Shown: one piece after another, positions 11,087-24,273 of the stretch | How positions within the stretch are numbered: position 1 is the stretch's first letter | How the letters are laid out: each line of letters opens with the position of its first letter | Assembly (NCBI GenBank): GCA_051294375.1 | Contig: CM119269.1 | Span: 20,474,371-20,538,370, forward strand | Origin: Paraspadella gotoi | Taxonomy: Eukaryota; Chaetognatha | Reading direction: 5' to 3' | DNA: 64,000 bases | The notes under the pieces: generated by a model | What the model was told of the DNA's origin: nothing | Databases searched by the model: none | Seen by the model: the letters and a program-made list of their open reading frames with translations, nothing else | Translations under genes and position numbers: made by a program

Positions 11087-11824
11087 CAGAGAAATGTGAA
11101 AAGACACGGAGAGGCGGTCAATCGGGTTGAGCAACGCTCAACGATCTCATCTACTTCCACGAGAATTTTATTCTTTTTTTCTATTTTCTCTTGTTTTTTT
11201 TGTATTTTCTATTTTCTCTTTTTTTCAGTTTTCTCTTTTTATTTTTCTCTTGTTTTTCTTATTTTCTCCTTTTTTCTATTTTCTCCTTTTTTTCTATTTT
11301 TCTCCTTTTTTTCTATTCTCTTTTTTTTCTCCTTTCTTCTTCTCTTTTCTCTTTTTTGTTTTTATTCCTTCCTCCAATTTCACCGCCTCTTTTAAGTTTA
11401 ACCTTTCATGTGTCTGCATTTTTAATTTAATAAAAACGATTTATTAAATAACTTTAATGTCTTAATCAATCAAAAACAAAATAGTGACGACGAGAACCAT
11501 CATATTTACTACGAACGCAACCACCACTAACACAACCACAACGACAACGAAATGACGACCAGGTTACGCCGCGACGCCTCCGTCTATGAAGAACGACGTG
11601 ACGTTGATAAAGACGAATCGCAATTTAGTCAGTCCCCCTCTCTCTCTCTCTACTCTCTCCTGCTCCTCTCTCGATCGTCTTCTACTTATTTCGCTCTCTC
11701 CTTCCGAGCCGCGCTGACTTTCTCGGCTCTCTCGATTCTACCAGATTAGACAAGTATTAATTTTTTTCCTTTCCTTTCCCCAGATCCTTTTTTTTTTTTT
11801 ATTTGTAATTTTTCGGATGTTCAA
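11085..11824. other. T-rich DNA, no gene seen
   Basis: Includes a strongly T-rich run at 11,165-11,370 and a CpG-richer patch near 11,550-11,750 without recognisable coding content. Confidence 0.5.
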
Positions 11825-11866
11825 GGTCGAGAGAGAGAGAGAGAGAGAGAAAAAGAGAGAGAGTGG

Positions 11867-11961
<95 letters not shown>

Positions 11962-12010
11962 AGAGAGAGAGAGAGAGAGTGAGACGAATGCCTTGGCAAT
12001 TCTTCTCGTC
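11825..12010. repeat. (GA)n microsatellite with conserved flank
   Basis: About 150 bp of GA, interrupted by GTGTGTG and AGAAGTAG, then the 30-bp block also found at 1,749-1,778 in reverse orientation. The mirror copy is at 13,402-13,580. Confidence 0.95.
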
Positions 12011-12635
12011 AATTTGCACCTTCCATTCAGCCTCGCTCATATGAGTCATAACCCATACGATAGTTCACTACGAATCCTGCTATATGATTCCTTCCAGCCA
12101 CCACACTGTCTCGACTGCAGCCTTTTATGGGATCAGACGACTCAGATTCGACAAGCCAGCTCGCTGTTTTTTAGGTGACATGGGCGGCAGCTCAGGGCCC
12201 ACTCTGTTGCAGAAAGGAAGGCGCGGTCCTTTTAAATGTTGTCTTCTTCCGTCCGAAAGTATTTTACCGCTGCTTCCGTGCGAATTGAGATGCGTTTTGC
12301 CAGATTTTTTTGGGAATCAATTTAATAAACGTTAATGTCAAAAAAGTCGCTTCCGACGTTGCTCATTCCAAACCTGATTTCCATAAATGTCTTTTCCCGA
12401 TCGCGATCAGGAGGACGTTCCTCTCCGTCATTCGTGATAATTTCATGGTTTCCAAAACAAACAAAAAATCGCTTTTCTGAGTTGAAAAAGATTTTACCAT
12501 TTTTGGTAAACCCATCGTATGAAGCAATGTCATTGGAAATTGCGATCAACGTCCTCAAATTTGAAATCGAGTTGGAAAGTAAAGAATCTTGATCGGAAAT
12601 CGTTTCCTCTTTTTATCGAAAATTATTTTTTCAAA

Positions 12636-12702
12636 ACAAAGCTCCAAGGTTTTGATATCGCGGTACTTTGACGCCCATTTATTTTTTTTTCGCCCGAGTG
12701 AA
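12636..12702. other. Spacer at the palindrome centre
   Basis: The arms can be paired up to about 12,635 and from about 12,703, leaving roughly 67 bp with no counterpart. The spacer has GC-containing text (GATATCGCGGTACTTTGACG) and a T run. It does not look like the short sequencing-adapter loops I know. Confidence 0.7.
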
Positions 12703-13446
12703 TTTTGAAATGAAAAAAATAATTTTCCGATAAAAGAGGAAAACGATTTTTCCGATTTCAAGATTCTTTACTTCCACACTCGATTCAAATGTTGAGGACG
12801 CCTTGATCGCAATTCTCCAGATGACATTGCTTCATACGATGGGTTTCACCAAAATGGGTAAAATCTTTTCAACTCAGAAAAGCCGATTTTTTGTTTGTTT
12901 TGGAAAACCTATGAAATTAGTCTAACCAGTTATGACGGAGAGGAACCGGTCCTCCTGCATTCGGATCGGGGTAAATGTAGAACATTTATGAAATCAGTGT
13001 TGCGAATGCGAGCAACGTCGGAGCGACTTTTTTTTTGACCATTAACGTTTATTAAATTACATTCCCAAAAAAATTCTGGCAAAACGGCACCCTCAAATTT
13101 GCCACGGATAGCAGCGGCTAAATTCACTTTCGGCACGGAAGAAAGACAACATTTAAAAAAAGGACCGCGCCTTCTTTCTGCACAGAGTGGGCCCTGAGCT
13201 GTCCGCCCCATGTCACCTAAAAAACAGAGAGCTGGCTTGTCGAAATCTTGAGTTCGTCTTGATCCCCTATAAAAGGCTGCAGTTCCGAGACCAGGTGGTG
13301 CTGGAAGGAATCATATAGCAGCGATCGTTAGTGAACTATTTTTTTCCCGTTTTATGGTTATGACTCATATGAGCGATGGCTGAAGGAAAGGTGCAAATTG
13401 CACGAGAAGAATTCCAAGGCATTCGTCTCACCTCTCTGCTCTCTCT

Positions 13447-13541
<95 letters not shown>

Positions 13542-14409
13542 CCACTCTCTCTCTTTTTCTCTCTCTCTCTCTCTCTCTCGACCTTGAACATCCGAAAAAT
13601 TACAAATAAAAAAAAAAAAAGGATCTGGGGAAAGGAAAGGAAAAAAATTAATACTTGTCTAATCTGGTAGAATCGAGAGAGCCGAGAAAGTCAGCGCGGC
13701 TCGGAAGGAGAGAGCGAAATAAGTAGAAGACGATCGAGAGAGGAGCAGGAGAGAGTAGAGAGAGAGAGAGATAGAAATGAGATCGAGCAGGTCGGACTGA
13801 CTAACATTGCGATTCTACTTTATCAACGTCACGTTCGTTCTTCATAGACGGAGGCGTCGGCGGCTCACGTAACCTGGTTCGTCATTTCGTTGTCGTTGTG
13901 GTTGTGTTAGCTGGTGGTTGTCGTGTAGTAAATATGATGGTTCTTCGTTTTCGTCACTATTGTTTTTTTTGATTGATTTAAGACATTAAAGAGTTTTATT
14001 TAATAAATTCGTTTTTATTAAATTAAAAAATGCAGGACACATTGAAAGGTATAAACTTAAATGAGGCGGGAAAGTTGGAGGATAGAGGATAAAAAGCCCC
14101 AAAAGGAGAAAAGAAGAAGAGAAGCGGAGGAAAAATAATAAAAAGGAGAAATAGAGTGAAAAAAAGCGAAAGTGAATATTGAATAGAAAAAAAAAAAAGA
14201 AAATAGAAAAAAAGGAGGAAAATTAGAAAAAAACAAGAGAAAAATAAAAAAAGAGGAAAACTCGAAAAAAGGAGAAAATAGAAAATACAAAAAAAAGAAA
14301 GAAAATAGAAAAAAAAAGAATAAAATTCTCGTGGAGAGTAGATGAGATCGTTTGGAGCGTTCTCAACCCGATTGACCGCCTCCCGTAGTCTTTTCACATT
14401 TCTCTGATT

Positions 14410-14446
<37 letters not shown>

Positions 14447-14467
14447 CTCTTCTTCCTCTCTCGTCTG

Positions 14468-14498
<31 letters not shown>

Positions 14499-16739
14499 CT
14501 CTCTTCCCCTTCGTAAGTTGCGCGCAGTACTTCGGTCGGTCGGTCTATACGGCGGATCTGTCCCACCTTCGTTTTTTTAAATCCTCATAATCTCAGTAAT
14601 ATATCATTTTCTTAATACACCCACATTTTTATATACGTACACTCGTCTTTTCCTTCCTTTCACCCATATTATATATTATATATATAGATTTTCCTCCTTA
14701 AATTTTATTGATCCCTTATTTACCCTTTCTTTCTTCCTTCCTCGCATTCCCGTCTTTCCTACCCTTCTCCCCCCCCCTCTCTCTCTCTCTCTCTTTTTCC
14801 ATCTTTCTCTTACTTCCTTCTCTTCCCCCACGGAAATTGAAGCGCCAAAAGACCGAAGCCTTCAGGTTTTTTTGCTAATTCGATTTTTATGGGTGATTTT
14901 TGTTGAGATGAATCCGAACGAGAGAAACGAGGCTAGAGCAGAGATTAAGATTCGTGGGGCGGCGCGCGGGATTCGGCACCGCATAGTGAACGAGTGAGGC
15001 GCGGGCGTGAGGAGTTCTCTGAGGGTGCGCGTGCGTGGGAGAATTCGGCGTTCGATCGTGAAAGAACAGGTAAGAGCTCGAGCGGATGATAAACAATTAA
15101 AAAAGGGAAAGCAGACAAAGGGAAACGATGTTTTTAGAGATGGGGGAGCGCATGAAAGGGAAAGGACGATACCGATCCAGGCTCTGAGACGAGATTTGAA
15201 GAAAAAAAAAAGTGATCTTAAGAAAAAGGAAAATTAAAAAATTGGTGACCGAGCGTGCGACTTCGCAAAGTGAAACGCGAGACGAAGGTGAAAAAAAAAA
15301 GCCATTAAATCGACTAAGAGACGCGACAGCGGGAATTTGGCAAAATGAAAAAAAAAAATAATCTGAGAAAACGAAAAAATTGAAGAAAAAATAAGAAAAC
15401 AATGCCCGAAACAAAAGCGGAAAATAAAAAAACAAAAGGAAAAACGTTTCGAAAAAACAACCGTCAAAATCAGAAGGCGGAAATAAAGTCTAGGAAAAAA
15501 AGGTTATAATAAAACAATCAGAGAAGAAAACAAGAAACGAGGTGGAGTCACTTTAACCCATGAGATTCAGACCCCGGTATTAGATATAATAATCGAGCGA
15601 CACCGATCTCGAATGAGAGATTTAGACTATTCCCAGGCGATTTCTCGACGGGTGGCATTGAGGAAGAGTATTAAGGATTCGGAACCAGTAAATGGAATGG
15701 AGTTCGGTTGCTGAGCAGAACATTTTAAAACTTGTTAGATTGGCATCGGCTGTAGTTATAAGAGACATTATTGAAACAAAAACCAGAGGAAGTTCCAAAA
15801 TATATGGATTAATATTTGACAAAAAAGCGCACGGAAAGATAGCCAAAGTAACATGGCCGTAGATGCAAATAGAGAATTTAGGAGATTGTCGATTGCAAAC
15901 AGTAATGAATGAAGTTATGAAGTAAATTGACGCATCACATATACAGATTTTACAATTGCAGACTGCATCAATGAACGGGAAGGTTACGTCGGCCTTTGAC
16001 GGAGACGATAGTACCTTTCGTGGCTTAATGAAATTTTTATAGCAAGGAAATTGAAAATTTTATGTCTCCGAGGAATTTCGCTTGAAGGAACTGTGAGTAA
16101 AGAATAATATGGTTAATAATCACCAAAAAAATAATATAAATTTGCAATAATATAGAAATTTGATAAAATTAGGAAAGAATTAATTTTAAATTTTCGTTTA
16201 CTAAATTGCTCTTCAGTTCATTTTTTAGAAATGCATCTAACACGGATCAAATGTAATAAAGTAAAGACTACAAACTATTAATGGCGATAAAACGTTCCTT
16301 CAGCAATCAGAGACCGATCGAGCGAAGTGGTTTCACAGATAATTTCGAAGGTACAGATTTCTGATTGGCCAGAAGAACATCGAAGCCAAGAGACTGACGG
16401 CGAAAGGATGGAAAAGGAAGTTAATGTCAACGACGACATTGGAGAAGACTGATGGAAAAAGGGAAGTTATAACATTCGAGGAAACCGAGTTAACGTCCAC
16501 CGAAAGACGTCGCGAGGGACGAAAATTGACGTCAAACTTCAGAAATTGACGTCATTTTGGAGCGAAAGGAAATTCCATCTCCTTTCTTCCAGACCGCGTT
16601 GGTCACATTTTTTCTGAAATTCCGGCGCGAAACTCAAAGAGTTTTTTACGATCGGAATACGAAACGATGCTCTTTTTGTTTTCAAAACCTTATAGTTTGT
16701 TTCTCAAAAAATATTTAAGAATAGCAGGCTTTTCTCTTT

Positions 16740-16795
<56 letters not shown>

Positions 16796-17124
16796 TAATA
16801 TATTATATATATACTACTTGGGGATAACAACCATTTCGTCGGCCGCCGCTAGCCTGCCTCCGGCTTTCCTCCGTTTCGATGAAATGGACCATTTTTGTTT
16901 CATTAAATGGCAAAAAACAGACCTTCCGCAAAAAGGTTTGGAAGGAATAATTGGCGCCGCCATGGGAATTTAACCGAAATTCCAAAACAATAAGAAGGGA
17001 GAGACTTCGTGTTGTCTGAAATATAACAGGAAAATATCTGGCTTGATTTACTGATGTTGTAGGATAAAAGTGGATAGACGTATTGACAATTGACAGTTCC
17101 GACGTTGACGAATAGTCCCCAGAG

Positions 17125-17162
<38 letters not shown>

Positions 17163-20100
17163 GAGAGAGAGAGAGAGAAGAGAGAGGAGAGAGAGTAGGA
17201 TAGAGAGAATCCATATCGATATTCCGCGGGGCGGGCTATTATTAAAACAGGACAAACAGTCCGTCGCGAGTTGACCCTTCGTCTGCCCTCGAGACGAAAG
17301 GCGGAAAAAAAGGAGAAAAAAGGCGAGAGCTGGATGAATGAGGAAAACGTGAAAAAAACCCATTATGGTTTGGCAGACAGGTGATTGTTTGAGCTTGTAT
17401 GTCGAATTGTCTGTCTGTTCGTCAAGTCGAGGGAGTCGCGATTGTGGCGTCGATAGATTGAACTTAGAATTTAGAAAATGGTTTAGAAGCAGTTTTTAAT
17501 AAAAAAAAATTAGTTTCAAACGCTAAACAAATACACTTCCTTTACATTTTAAATTTTGTCCGTCGCGTTAAGTTTTTGCATGTAATACCGTTTATAGCCG
17601 ATATGTATCGTTTCCGTAGAATTGTATTAAAAAATCCCGACAAAAAAAATGAAATACAAATATTATAAAAAAACGCAAAATTCAAGTTAACTCACTCTGG
17701 TAAAATGTTTTTTCTTTCGGAGTTTCATTTGTAAACGCGTCATGTGGAATTTCTTTACCTGTACAAAAATGCTGATGCCGCCATAAAAATTTAAAATAGG
17801 AAAGTTTTATGCTAATCGCAGACGGTTAAGTGAATTGCAAAACGCTAACTTTTCTTTTTATCCGAGCGTTTTTTTCTCAATTTCGATTCATTCTTTGATT
17901 TCGTTTTTTTTTTATTCCCGGTTCTCTTGCTCTTTTATTTCTGTTGTTTTTAGTCGGTTCGTATTCCTTTCTTTTCAGCCACACAGCTCTCCTTCTATGA
18001 ATCATACTTTGTTTTAAAACAAAACAGTTTCCTCTGTCCGATACAAGTAGACCGACAAAGATTACTGCTTAAATTCCCCTGACGTCTCGAGCTTTATCAA
18101 GATTTTTTTTTTTATCTTTGAGTTTTATTCTTGACAGTTCGATCGGTCTTACAGAAAACCTTTTATCTTTTTCGGACGAGCGAATTGATTACGGTTTTTG
18201 GTGTTTCGTTCGCGCGGAAGACAAATAAAATTAATGGTATTGAGAAATTATACTTTAATAGATACTTAATGAGTTCGATAACCTCAGAATGCCTCGAGGT
18301 CAGCATAGAATTTAGAAGTATTTCATTTCGGACGAAACTCTTTCCTGTTTGAGATTTTATCTTTTTCAATTTGACTTTTCTTTTTAATAAACTGTTTGTG
18401 AATAAATCTTGGCATTTAACTTCATCGAAATTCATAAAATTGCATGAATACATTAAAACTTTAATTCAGCCTTTATAGACGAGTTAGTTTAAATTGTAGA
18501 TTTTATTACTGGGTATTTACGTGGTTAAGGGAAAGAAATAAATTAATTAGAATTTTATCTAAAGTAAAAATAAAAACGCTAAAGACGACAAGCCTACAAC
18601 CAACAACATACAACAACAACACGACGACTGAGACGCCAAAGCGCTGTCAACGAAAAAGGGCGTTTCCGATGTTTTTTCTCTTTTTTCCCAGATTTTCTTT
18701 TTCGCTTCGTTTGTTTTTGTTCCGACGTTTTTATCCTTTCGTTTGTTTACGTTTTGTTTGGCGTCATCGTTTTCGCGTTTCCCACAGTCAGGAGTGTCGC
18801 TGGCGTCGATTTCTTCGCTACTGAGAATAAACAAAAACCAAAGAAACGGCTTAAGGGGGGAAGACTCACGTTAGGAGTATCTCTCTCTTGTTTCTCCACT
18901 GTCTGTGTCTTGATCCTTGCGCGGGTTTTATGACTCACGGCCTTCAGAGTCAAGTGAAAAACGAAAACATTAACAAAAAACAAAGGGGAGAAAGAGAGAG
19001 AGAGAGAGAGAGAGATGAGAGAGAGAGAGAGCAGGAGGAAGATTGCATTTCGAGGTTCGAATATCACGAAATCGACTTTGTGACCTTTCATTTTTTCAAA
19101 ACTTAAAATCTGTTGATTTATATTTTCGAGTTGTTACTACTGTGATACTTCTTTCTACACAATAGATTTTATTGCATTCGGCCTTGGCAGGAGGAAAAAG
19201 AGAGAAAGGGGAGAAGAAGAAATAGAGGAGATTGTAAAAAAAGACAGAGAGAGCAGAGAGAGAGAGAGTCAAGCATTTTTAATAAGAAAAAAAACCAAAT
19301 TTATTGGGTAAGAATTTTTTTAAAGCTATTTTTTATTCGCTTTTCCGACCTTAATTTTTAGTCGCGTCGCGCAGTAACTTGCGCGAAGCAACTCAATTAA
19401 GGGGGTTTCCCCCCCCCAAGAACTTTGGTTCGTAAATCGTTTAATCCCGGTATCGTCGTGTCGTTGTCGAATCGACAGGTTGATCCGGTCGGTCCGTTCG
19501 TTCGAAAAATAAATTAAATAACGAACGATTTCGGTTCCAATCGGGAAAAAAAAAATTCTTTTTTTCCCCGAAAATTGTGGCCAAAAGTTTTTCCGACAGA
19601 CGGCCACCCCGCGGCAGCCCCGCCAGCCGTTTCAGCGACGCCGACTCAGGACCCCGCAGGCTGCAGCCACAGCAGCTGTTGTTACCGGTGAAGCTCTTTT
19701 TCCCGGTTCGCTGGAGCGAATCCTGGCGTTAAGAAAGGTTTTCGCCGTCGACGATTTAAGTCTGCGTCTTTGTCATCGACGTCATCCTTAGTCATCCATT
19801 TTGTCACTTTGTCGGATTGTCTTTATTATTGTCATTGTTTCGTGATTTTATTGTTCGTTGTCGTCGGTCTTTGTTCGTTTTTCTCGTCCACGTCGTTCGT
19901 CATCCGTCTCTACTCCTTATCGATTCGGGCTCCGAATTCCCAGCAGCCAGTGAGGAGTTCGAAAAGGTAAGTTCGATTTGCTCACCGATGAAAAGATTCA
20001 TTTGGAGGTAGATGCGTTTCGTTTACAGATTGGAAAATTACATTTAGACAATTATCTACGTATTTAGTTTCACTCTTAGCCTTGAATTTTGTAAGGATAT

Positions 20101-22057
20101 TTTGGGGTTTTTATCCGATGCGACCGTTCAAAAATGTATCGATCTAAAACTTGAAAATAATATGTGTAAGCAAACGGAAGACTAAAAGATGAAATCCTCA
20201 ACATTGAAGATCGAACCTGCATCGAACATAGCGGAAATTTCCTCCATTCAATATCCATCGCGAGAAAATCGACTGCAGCGGATGCCCGTCGGTGGCGCGC
20301 GGATGCACCCTTTACCCAGGAACTTACCAACGTTTGGATTCTTTTCCCCCCGTTTCTGGCCCGGTGGCAGCTTCCTTCTCCCACTCTTCGAAATGCTAAC
20401 CGAAAACAAAAACGTAAAAATATTTATGAACTACCGAAGTAAATCGCGGTGGAAAAAAAATAAATCATTCAATGACAAAATAATTAGGGTATTTTAATGA
20501 AATAAATTAACGGTAAACAAATGGAAATAATTTATTCCTAAAAAGATATTTAAGGAATACATATCGAGATCTCTTGTATGAATCTTTTACAGGAGTGGGC
20601 TTACTAAAGCCAGGCCAGCGGACGACCGCTGCAGCACAGCTCTGTTTTTACTGCTGCGGGCGGTTTCAAAAAATTCCCTCCTTTGGTAAGGTTTCTACTT
20701 GAGGTAATGGTGGGCGTGATGGCGCAGAGCAGAGAGAAAGAGAGGCACGAGAGAGAGAACAATCCAAGAATCGGAGAAGCCAATAATATTTTTTGAACGT
20801 GGAGACGAAAAATCAAAGAATAGAACAAAATTTGAACGCACATTTGCGGACCGAATTGAGGAAAAGAAGTTAAAGTTGATCTACCTTGTTGACACCTTTC
20901 AGCCCTTCGGTTGTTGCATCCTTCGCTCGCCCTCTCCCGCTCTTTCTCTTACCTCCCTCCTCCGCTCTCTTTCCTTTTTCTGGCCATTTGATATTCCTGT
21001 CATTAGATTCCGAAAAAAACAAAGCCCAAAATATAGAGAGAAAACCGAGGAGTACAGACCCCGGAAAACCAAAATTTAGAACGGCAAGTTGTGGTTTGCG
21101 TCCCAGTCACTTTCATCCTATATACCAGGGCGTAATCAGTAAGATTATATGACGATATTACAATCTAATTATCTTATGGTTTTAAAAACTTTAGGAGAAT
21201 AAACGAAAATTCTTTGTTAGCTTTAGCCAACATTTTCAAAGAATCGAAACATGTTGCTAACTAACCGAAATTTTCCTTTTATTCTCCCTAAATTCAACCA
21301 AAAGCCAACCCAAACCCTCAAGGAAAATATCACAATGGCCTAAAAAAAACCTCGATTAGATTTTAACACATAATGCATCACATAATTTTTTGATAAAGGC
21401 CCCTTTAGCCAGACACCGGAAGGGGCGTCCCTGGGCTTTGGACAACCAGGCTTTGCAGGGTTGGTTTCCCCCAACGCCCTCTAGGTTGGTTTTACGGCCG
21501 TCCTTCGCTTTCCCACAATTGTCAGGTACCCGGGGTTTGATTGAAACATATGACATAGTAGGTCATTAGCCTGATTGGCTTTTACTCAATGACCACCGCG
21601 GTCACAACTGAAGGTATCATGACTTTATAGGCGGGGGTGATATTGACAATGGCCCGGACTACACTTGACTATACAATAAATAAAAATATTATCATCTATT
21701 TTAGCCTCTTACAAAATAAATTATATATAATTATACATCCAATCTCAAATACTACCCGGTTACGTATGATAACTACTGGCACTCATTTTTTTCCTGGAAT
21801 AGAAAAATGCTAAACCTGTTAACAAAATCAGCCTCAACAAGACGTAAGCTCCAAAATCCCTCCTCTCTTCAATCGAAATCAAGTTGAATGGAATATGAAT
21901 ACGGAAAGGGAATATAATATATTGACTAATATGTCAGTGCCGCCACGAGACAAGTTTCCCTCTCTCTCCCCCTCTCTCTCTCCCCCCCTCCATACTCCCC
22001 TGCTCCCTCTTCTCCTCTCCTTCTCTCTTCTCCTGCTTCCTCCTCTAATCTCCTCCT
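12703..22057. repeat. Right arm of the palindrome, insertion-rich copy
   Basis: Reverse complement of 3,845-12,635 with frequent added single bases, for example GTCCGGGCCATTG where the left arm reads GTCGGGCATTG. Everything annotated in the left arm recurs here in mirror order: CRE-like pair at 16,527-16,554, microsatellites at 13,430-13,580, 14,412-14,505, 16,738-16,800, 17,130-17,208 and 18,988-19,033, a hairpin at 21,190-21,292 and a SINE at 21,400-21,620. The arm ends at the 25-N gap. Gene models here should not be counted as additional genes. Confidence 0.92.
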
Positions 22058-22082
22058 NNNNNNNNNNNNNNNNNNNNNNNNN
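22058..22082. other. 25-N assembly gap
   Basis: A gap of fixed 25 N. The same size recurs at 31,960-31,984, 38,327-38,351 and 58,150-58,174, so it is probably an unknown-length placeholder. Here it terminates the right palindrome arm. Confidence 0.98.
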
Positions 22083-22249
22083 GCTTTGTTTTGTTTTTGT
22101 TTTGGCTTTGTTTTCTTGTTTTTTTTCTTTGTTTTCTTGAATCATTGAAATGACAAGGTTTAAAAATTCTCGATGACCTGATTGAAATAACCACTTCACC
22201 TTGATATTAGAAACGTTTTCTCAGTCATCAATTCTCAGTTTCGCGAGAC

Positions 22250-22311
22250 AACAATATCAACGACGATTCTTTGTATCGTTGACGAAGAAGATGAGACGAA
22301 ACTGCGGCACT

Positions 22312-22382
<71 letters not shown>

Positions 22383-22572
22383 TCAACGACGACTCTTTGT
22401 ATCGTTGACGAAGACGATGAGACGAAACTGTGGCAATTTCAATCAATCAATCAATCAATCTCAACGACGACTCTTTGTATCGTTGACGAAGACGATGAGA
22501 CGAAACTGCGGCAATATCAATCAATCAATCAATATCAACGATGACTCTTTGCAATAATGACGAAGACGATGA
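22250..22572. repeat. Compound minisatellite: CGACGA-type unit plus (AATC)n
   Basis: A unit of about 55 bp (core CTTTGTATCGTTGACGAAGA, then GATGAGACGAAACTGCGGCA) is repeated four times, starting near 22,257, 22,383, 22,461 and 22,534. The units are separated by AATC runs of about 17, 5 and 3 copies. The last unit is more diverged. Confidence 0.9.
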
Positions 22573-22975
22573 GACTAAACTACGGTAAAGACGACGACAA
22601 CGAAGAGGGTAACATCGAGACTCGACGTTTCCCTCCAGAAATGGAGCCCTTAAGTGAATCGCCACGGATTTGACCCAAAATCCCTTTGGATATCCTGGGG
22701 GAGAAAATGGGGCGAGGGGGGGGAGGTATGGGTCAAGGGGAGGCGGATTGATGTCAAGGGTCGATAGACTTCGTATTCATACTATCAATTGATATGCCTT
22801 TTTTTTCCTTTCTTTTTTTCCCCTTTTCCTGCCTCCTTTTTTCATAAGTTATTTTATAATCTATTACCCATCTAATAGATTATTTTTTTTGTCTTTATCT
22901 CAGCATGTTTTCCCCGTTACGTTTTTTCTTTCTTTTTTGGGTATTTTCTCGTTTTTTCGTATATATGGGAAAATA
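22573..22975. other. Mixed AT-rich DNA with a G-rich patch
   Basis: G-rich stretch at 22,690-22,745, otherwise T-rich. No gene recognised. Confidence 0.5.
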
Positions 22976-23339
22976 CCAAGTGCCACTCGAATATCTCTCT
23001 GGCCTGATACGCCTGATGGAGTCCCCCCTCTCATATGACGGTCAGGCGGGCGATTGTCTGTTCTTGCCTGTTTTGGTGAAGGAGATACAGACTCCTCTCC
23101 CTCCTCTCTGTAGCTGTCGTTTTGGGCGGGCCGCTCAGTGCGAGAAGGGTCACACCAAGTTTCTGCAGGCTCGTGAGAGGTATCGGACGTCCATTGCCTG
23201 CTGAGAGGCCTCCGCCTGACCCGTTGAGTGGGCTCAGGGGAATCATCGTGCGGTTAGGGTAACGCTGGGCGTTCCACCAGTTGTTTGATCAGCCACTCAT
23301 AGCTTGGAGGGAGTTCGAATCGTCCCCCATCACGGTTCA
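22976..23339 (+). repeat. Repeat-like GC-rich block with a pol III box B
   Basis: GC-richer than its flanks, with GAGTTCGAATCGT near 23,312-23,324 matching the box B consensus GTTCGANTC. A box A is not convincing. It may be a SINE head or the 3' part of the adjacent Penelope-like fragment. The frames are broken. Confidence 0.4.
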
Positions 23340-23530
23340 AAGAGGGCTCGAGGGCTTTGATGAAAATTGTCTCTCTAACACCTCTTGAGAACCAGTTTTG
23401 GTCATGAGACAGCACTCTCTAAACAGATGACAGGAAGATAGAAAGTGACCTCGAGAATCACGATATGGCTTTATGTGCTGTTTGAACCGATCTGAGAGAG
23501 ACTTCCCGGTCTCGCCCACGTTTTTTGCAA
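23337..23530 (-). mobile_element. Penelope-like retroelement fragment, GIY-YIG endonuclease part
   Basis: On the minus strand the frame reads NVGETGKSLSDRFKQHIK, then a short linker and CHLFRECC. The G-E-T-G-(K/R)-S-L-x-x-R-F-x-x-H block is the central motif of the GIY-YIG nuclease that ends many Penelope-like elements. Only about 60 residues are open; the GIY half upstream and the reverse transcriptase are absent, so this is a truncated copy. Other GIY-YIG-bearing elements cannot be excluded. Confidence 0.65.
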
Positions 23531-24233
23531 TAAAAACTGATTTTCCTTATTATTATATTTTATTATATATTCATCCACCCCTCTTTCTCTTCTTTCCTAT
23601 TTTCCTCACTTTTTTTGCGTCACTCTCCCTCTTTTCTCTTTCTCTTTCTCTCTCCTTTCTTCTAAATAACTCTGCTTTCCTTTTCTCAACGCCCCTTTCC
23701 TTTTTTTTTATCACGATCGGTTCCTATTTTCCTTCCTCCTTTCCTCCAACCTCCTCCCAAACAAAATGGAAACGATGTCAATATATTTTCTCCCATCACA
23801 GTTTTTCCTTCAAGACGCTTTAGCCATGCCAACCAACTTTTTTTTTTGGCGGTTATTGAATTAAGATAAGAGCCGAGCGCTTTTTTCTTCCCTATTTCTA
23901 TCTTTTTCCTTTCTATCTTTTTCCTTTCTTTATCTTTTCATTCATTCTTTCTATTTTTATCTTTTCTTGATTGTATGTTTATTTCTTTATTTCTTTTTTC
24001 TTTCTTTTCTTTTTTTTTTGTCCTTCCTCTCTTTCTTAGTTTTGATTTTCACTACGAATTGATTTTTTTTTTATATATCTTTCTTCTTTTATCACTTTTT
24101 TCTAACTCTTCTGCATCCACGCCTACGTTCTTCCTCCACCTTTTTCCCCTCACCCCCCACCTCCAGGCCATTTCCTTCTTTTTTCTTGGCAACTTTTTCA
24201 CTCTCTCTCGCTCCTCTCCTCTCTCCCTCTCTC

Positions 24234-24273
<40 letters not shown>

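Larger units (their letters stand above)
3845..12635. repeat. Left arm of an 18-kb imperfect palindrome
   Basis: Sequence landmarks from here reappear in reverse complement and reverse order in 12,703-22,057. Examples are 4,281 with 21,668, 8,301 with 17,340, 10,481 with 15,031 and 12,319 with 13,058. The coordinate sums (25,949, 25,641, 25,512, 25,377) drift steadily, so the other arm is longer by many small insertions. This arm looks like the cleaner copy. It carries a SINE, a long hairpin, several microsatellites and weak exon candidates. Confidence 0.92.

Noticed and set aside
12703-22057. A second set of genes in the right palindrome arm
   Set aside because: It is a noisy mirror of the left arm. 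Frames there differ only through inserted bases.
22300-22570. Regularly spaced repeats considered as a CRISPR array
   Set aside because: The spacers are AATC runs and not unique sequences, and the host is an animal. It is a minisatellite.
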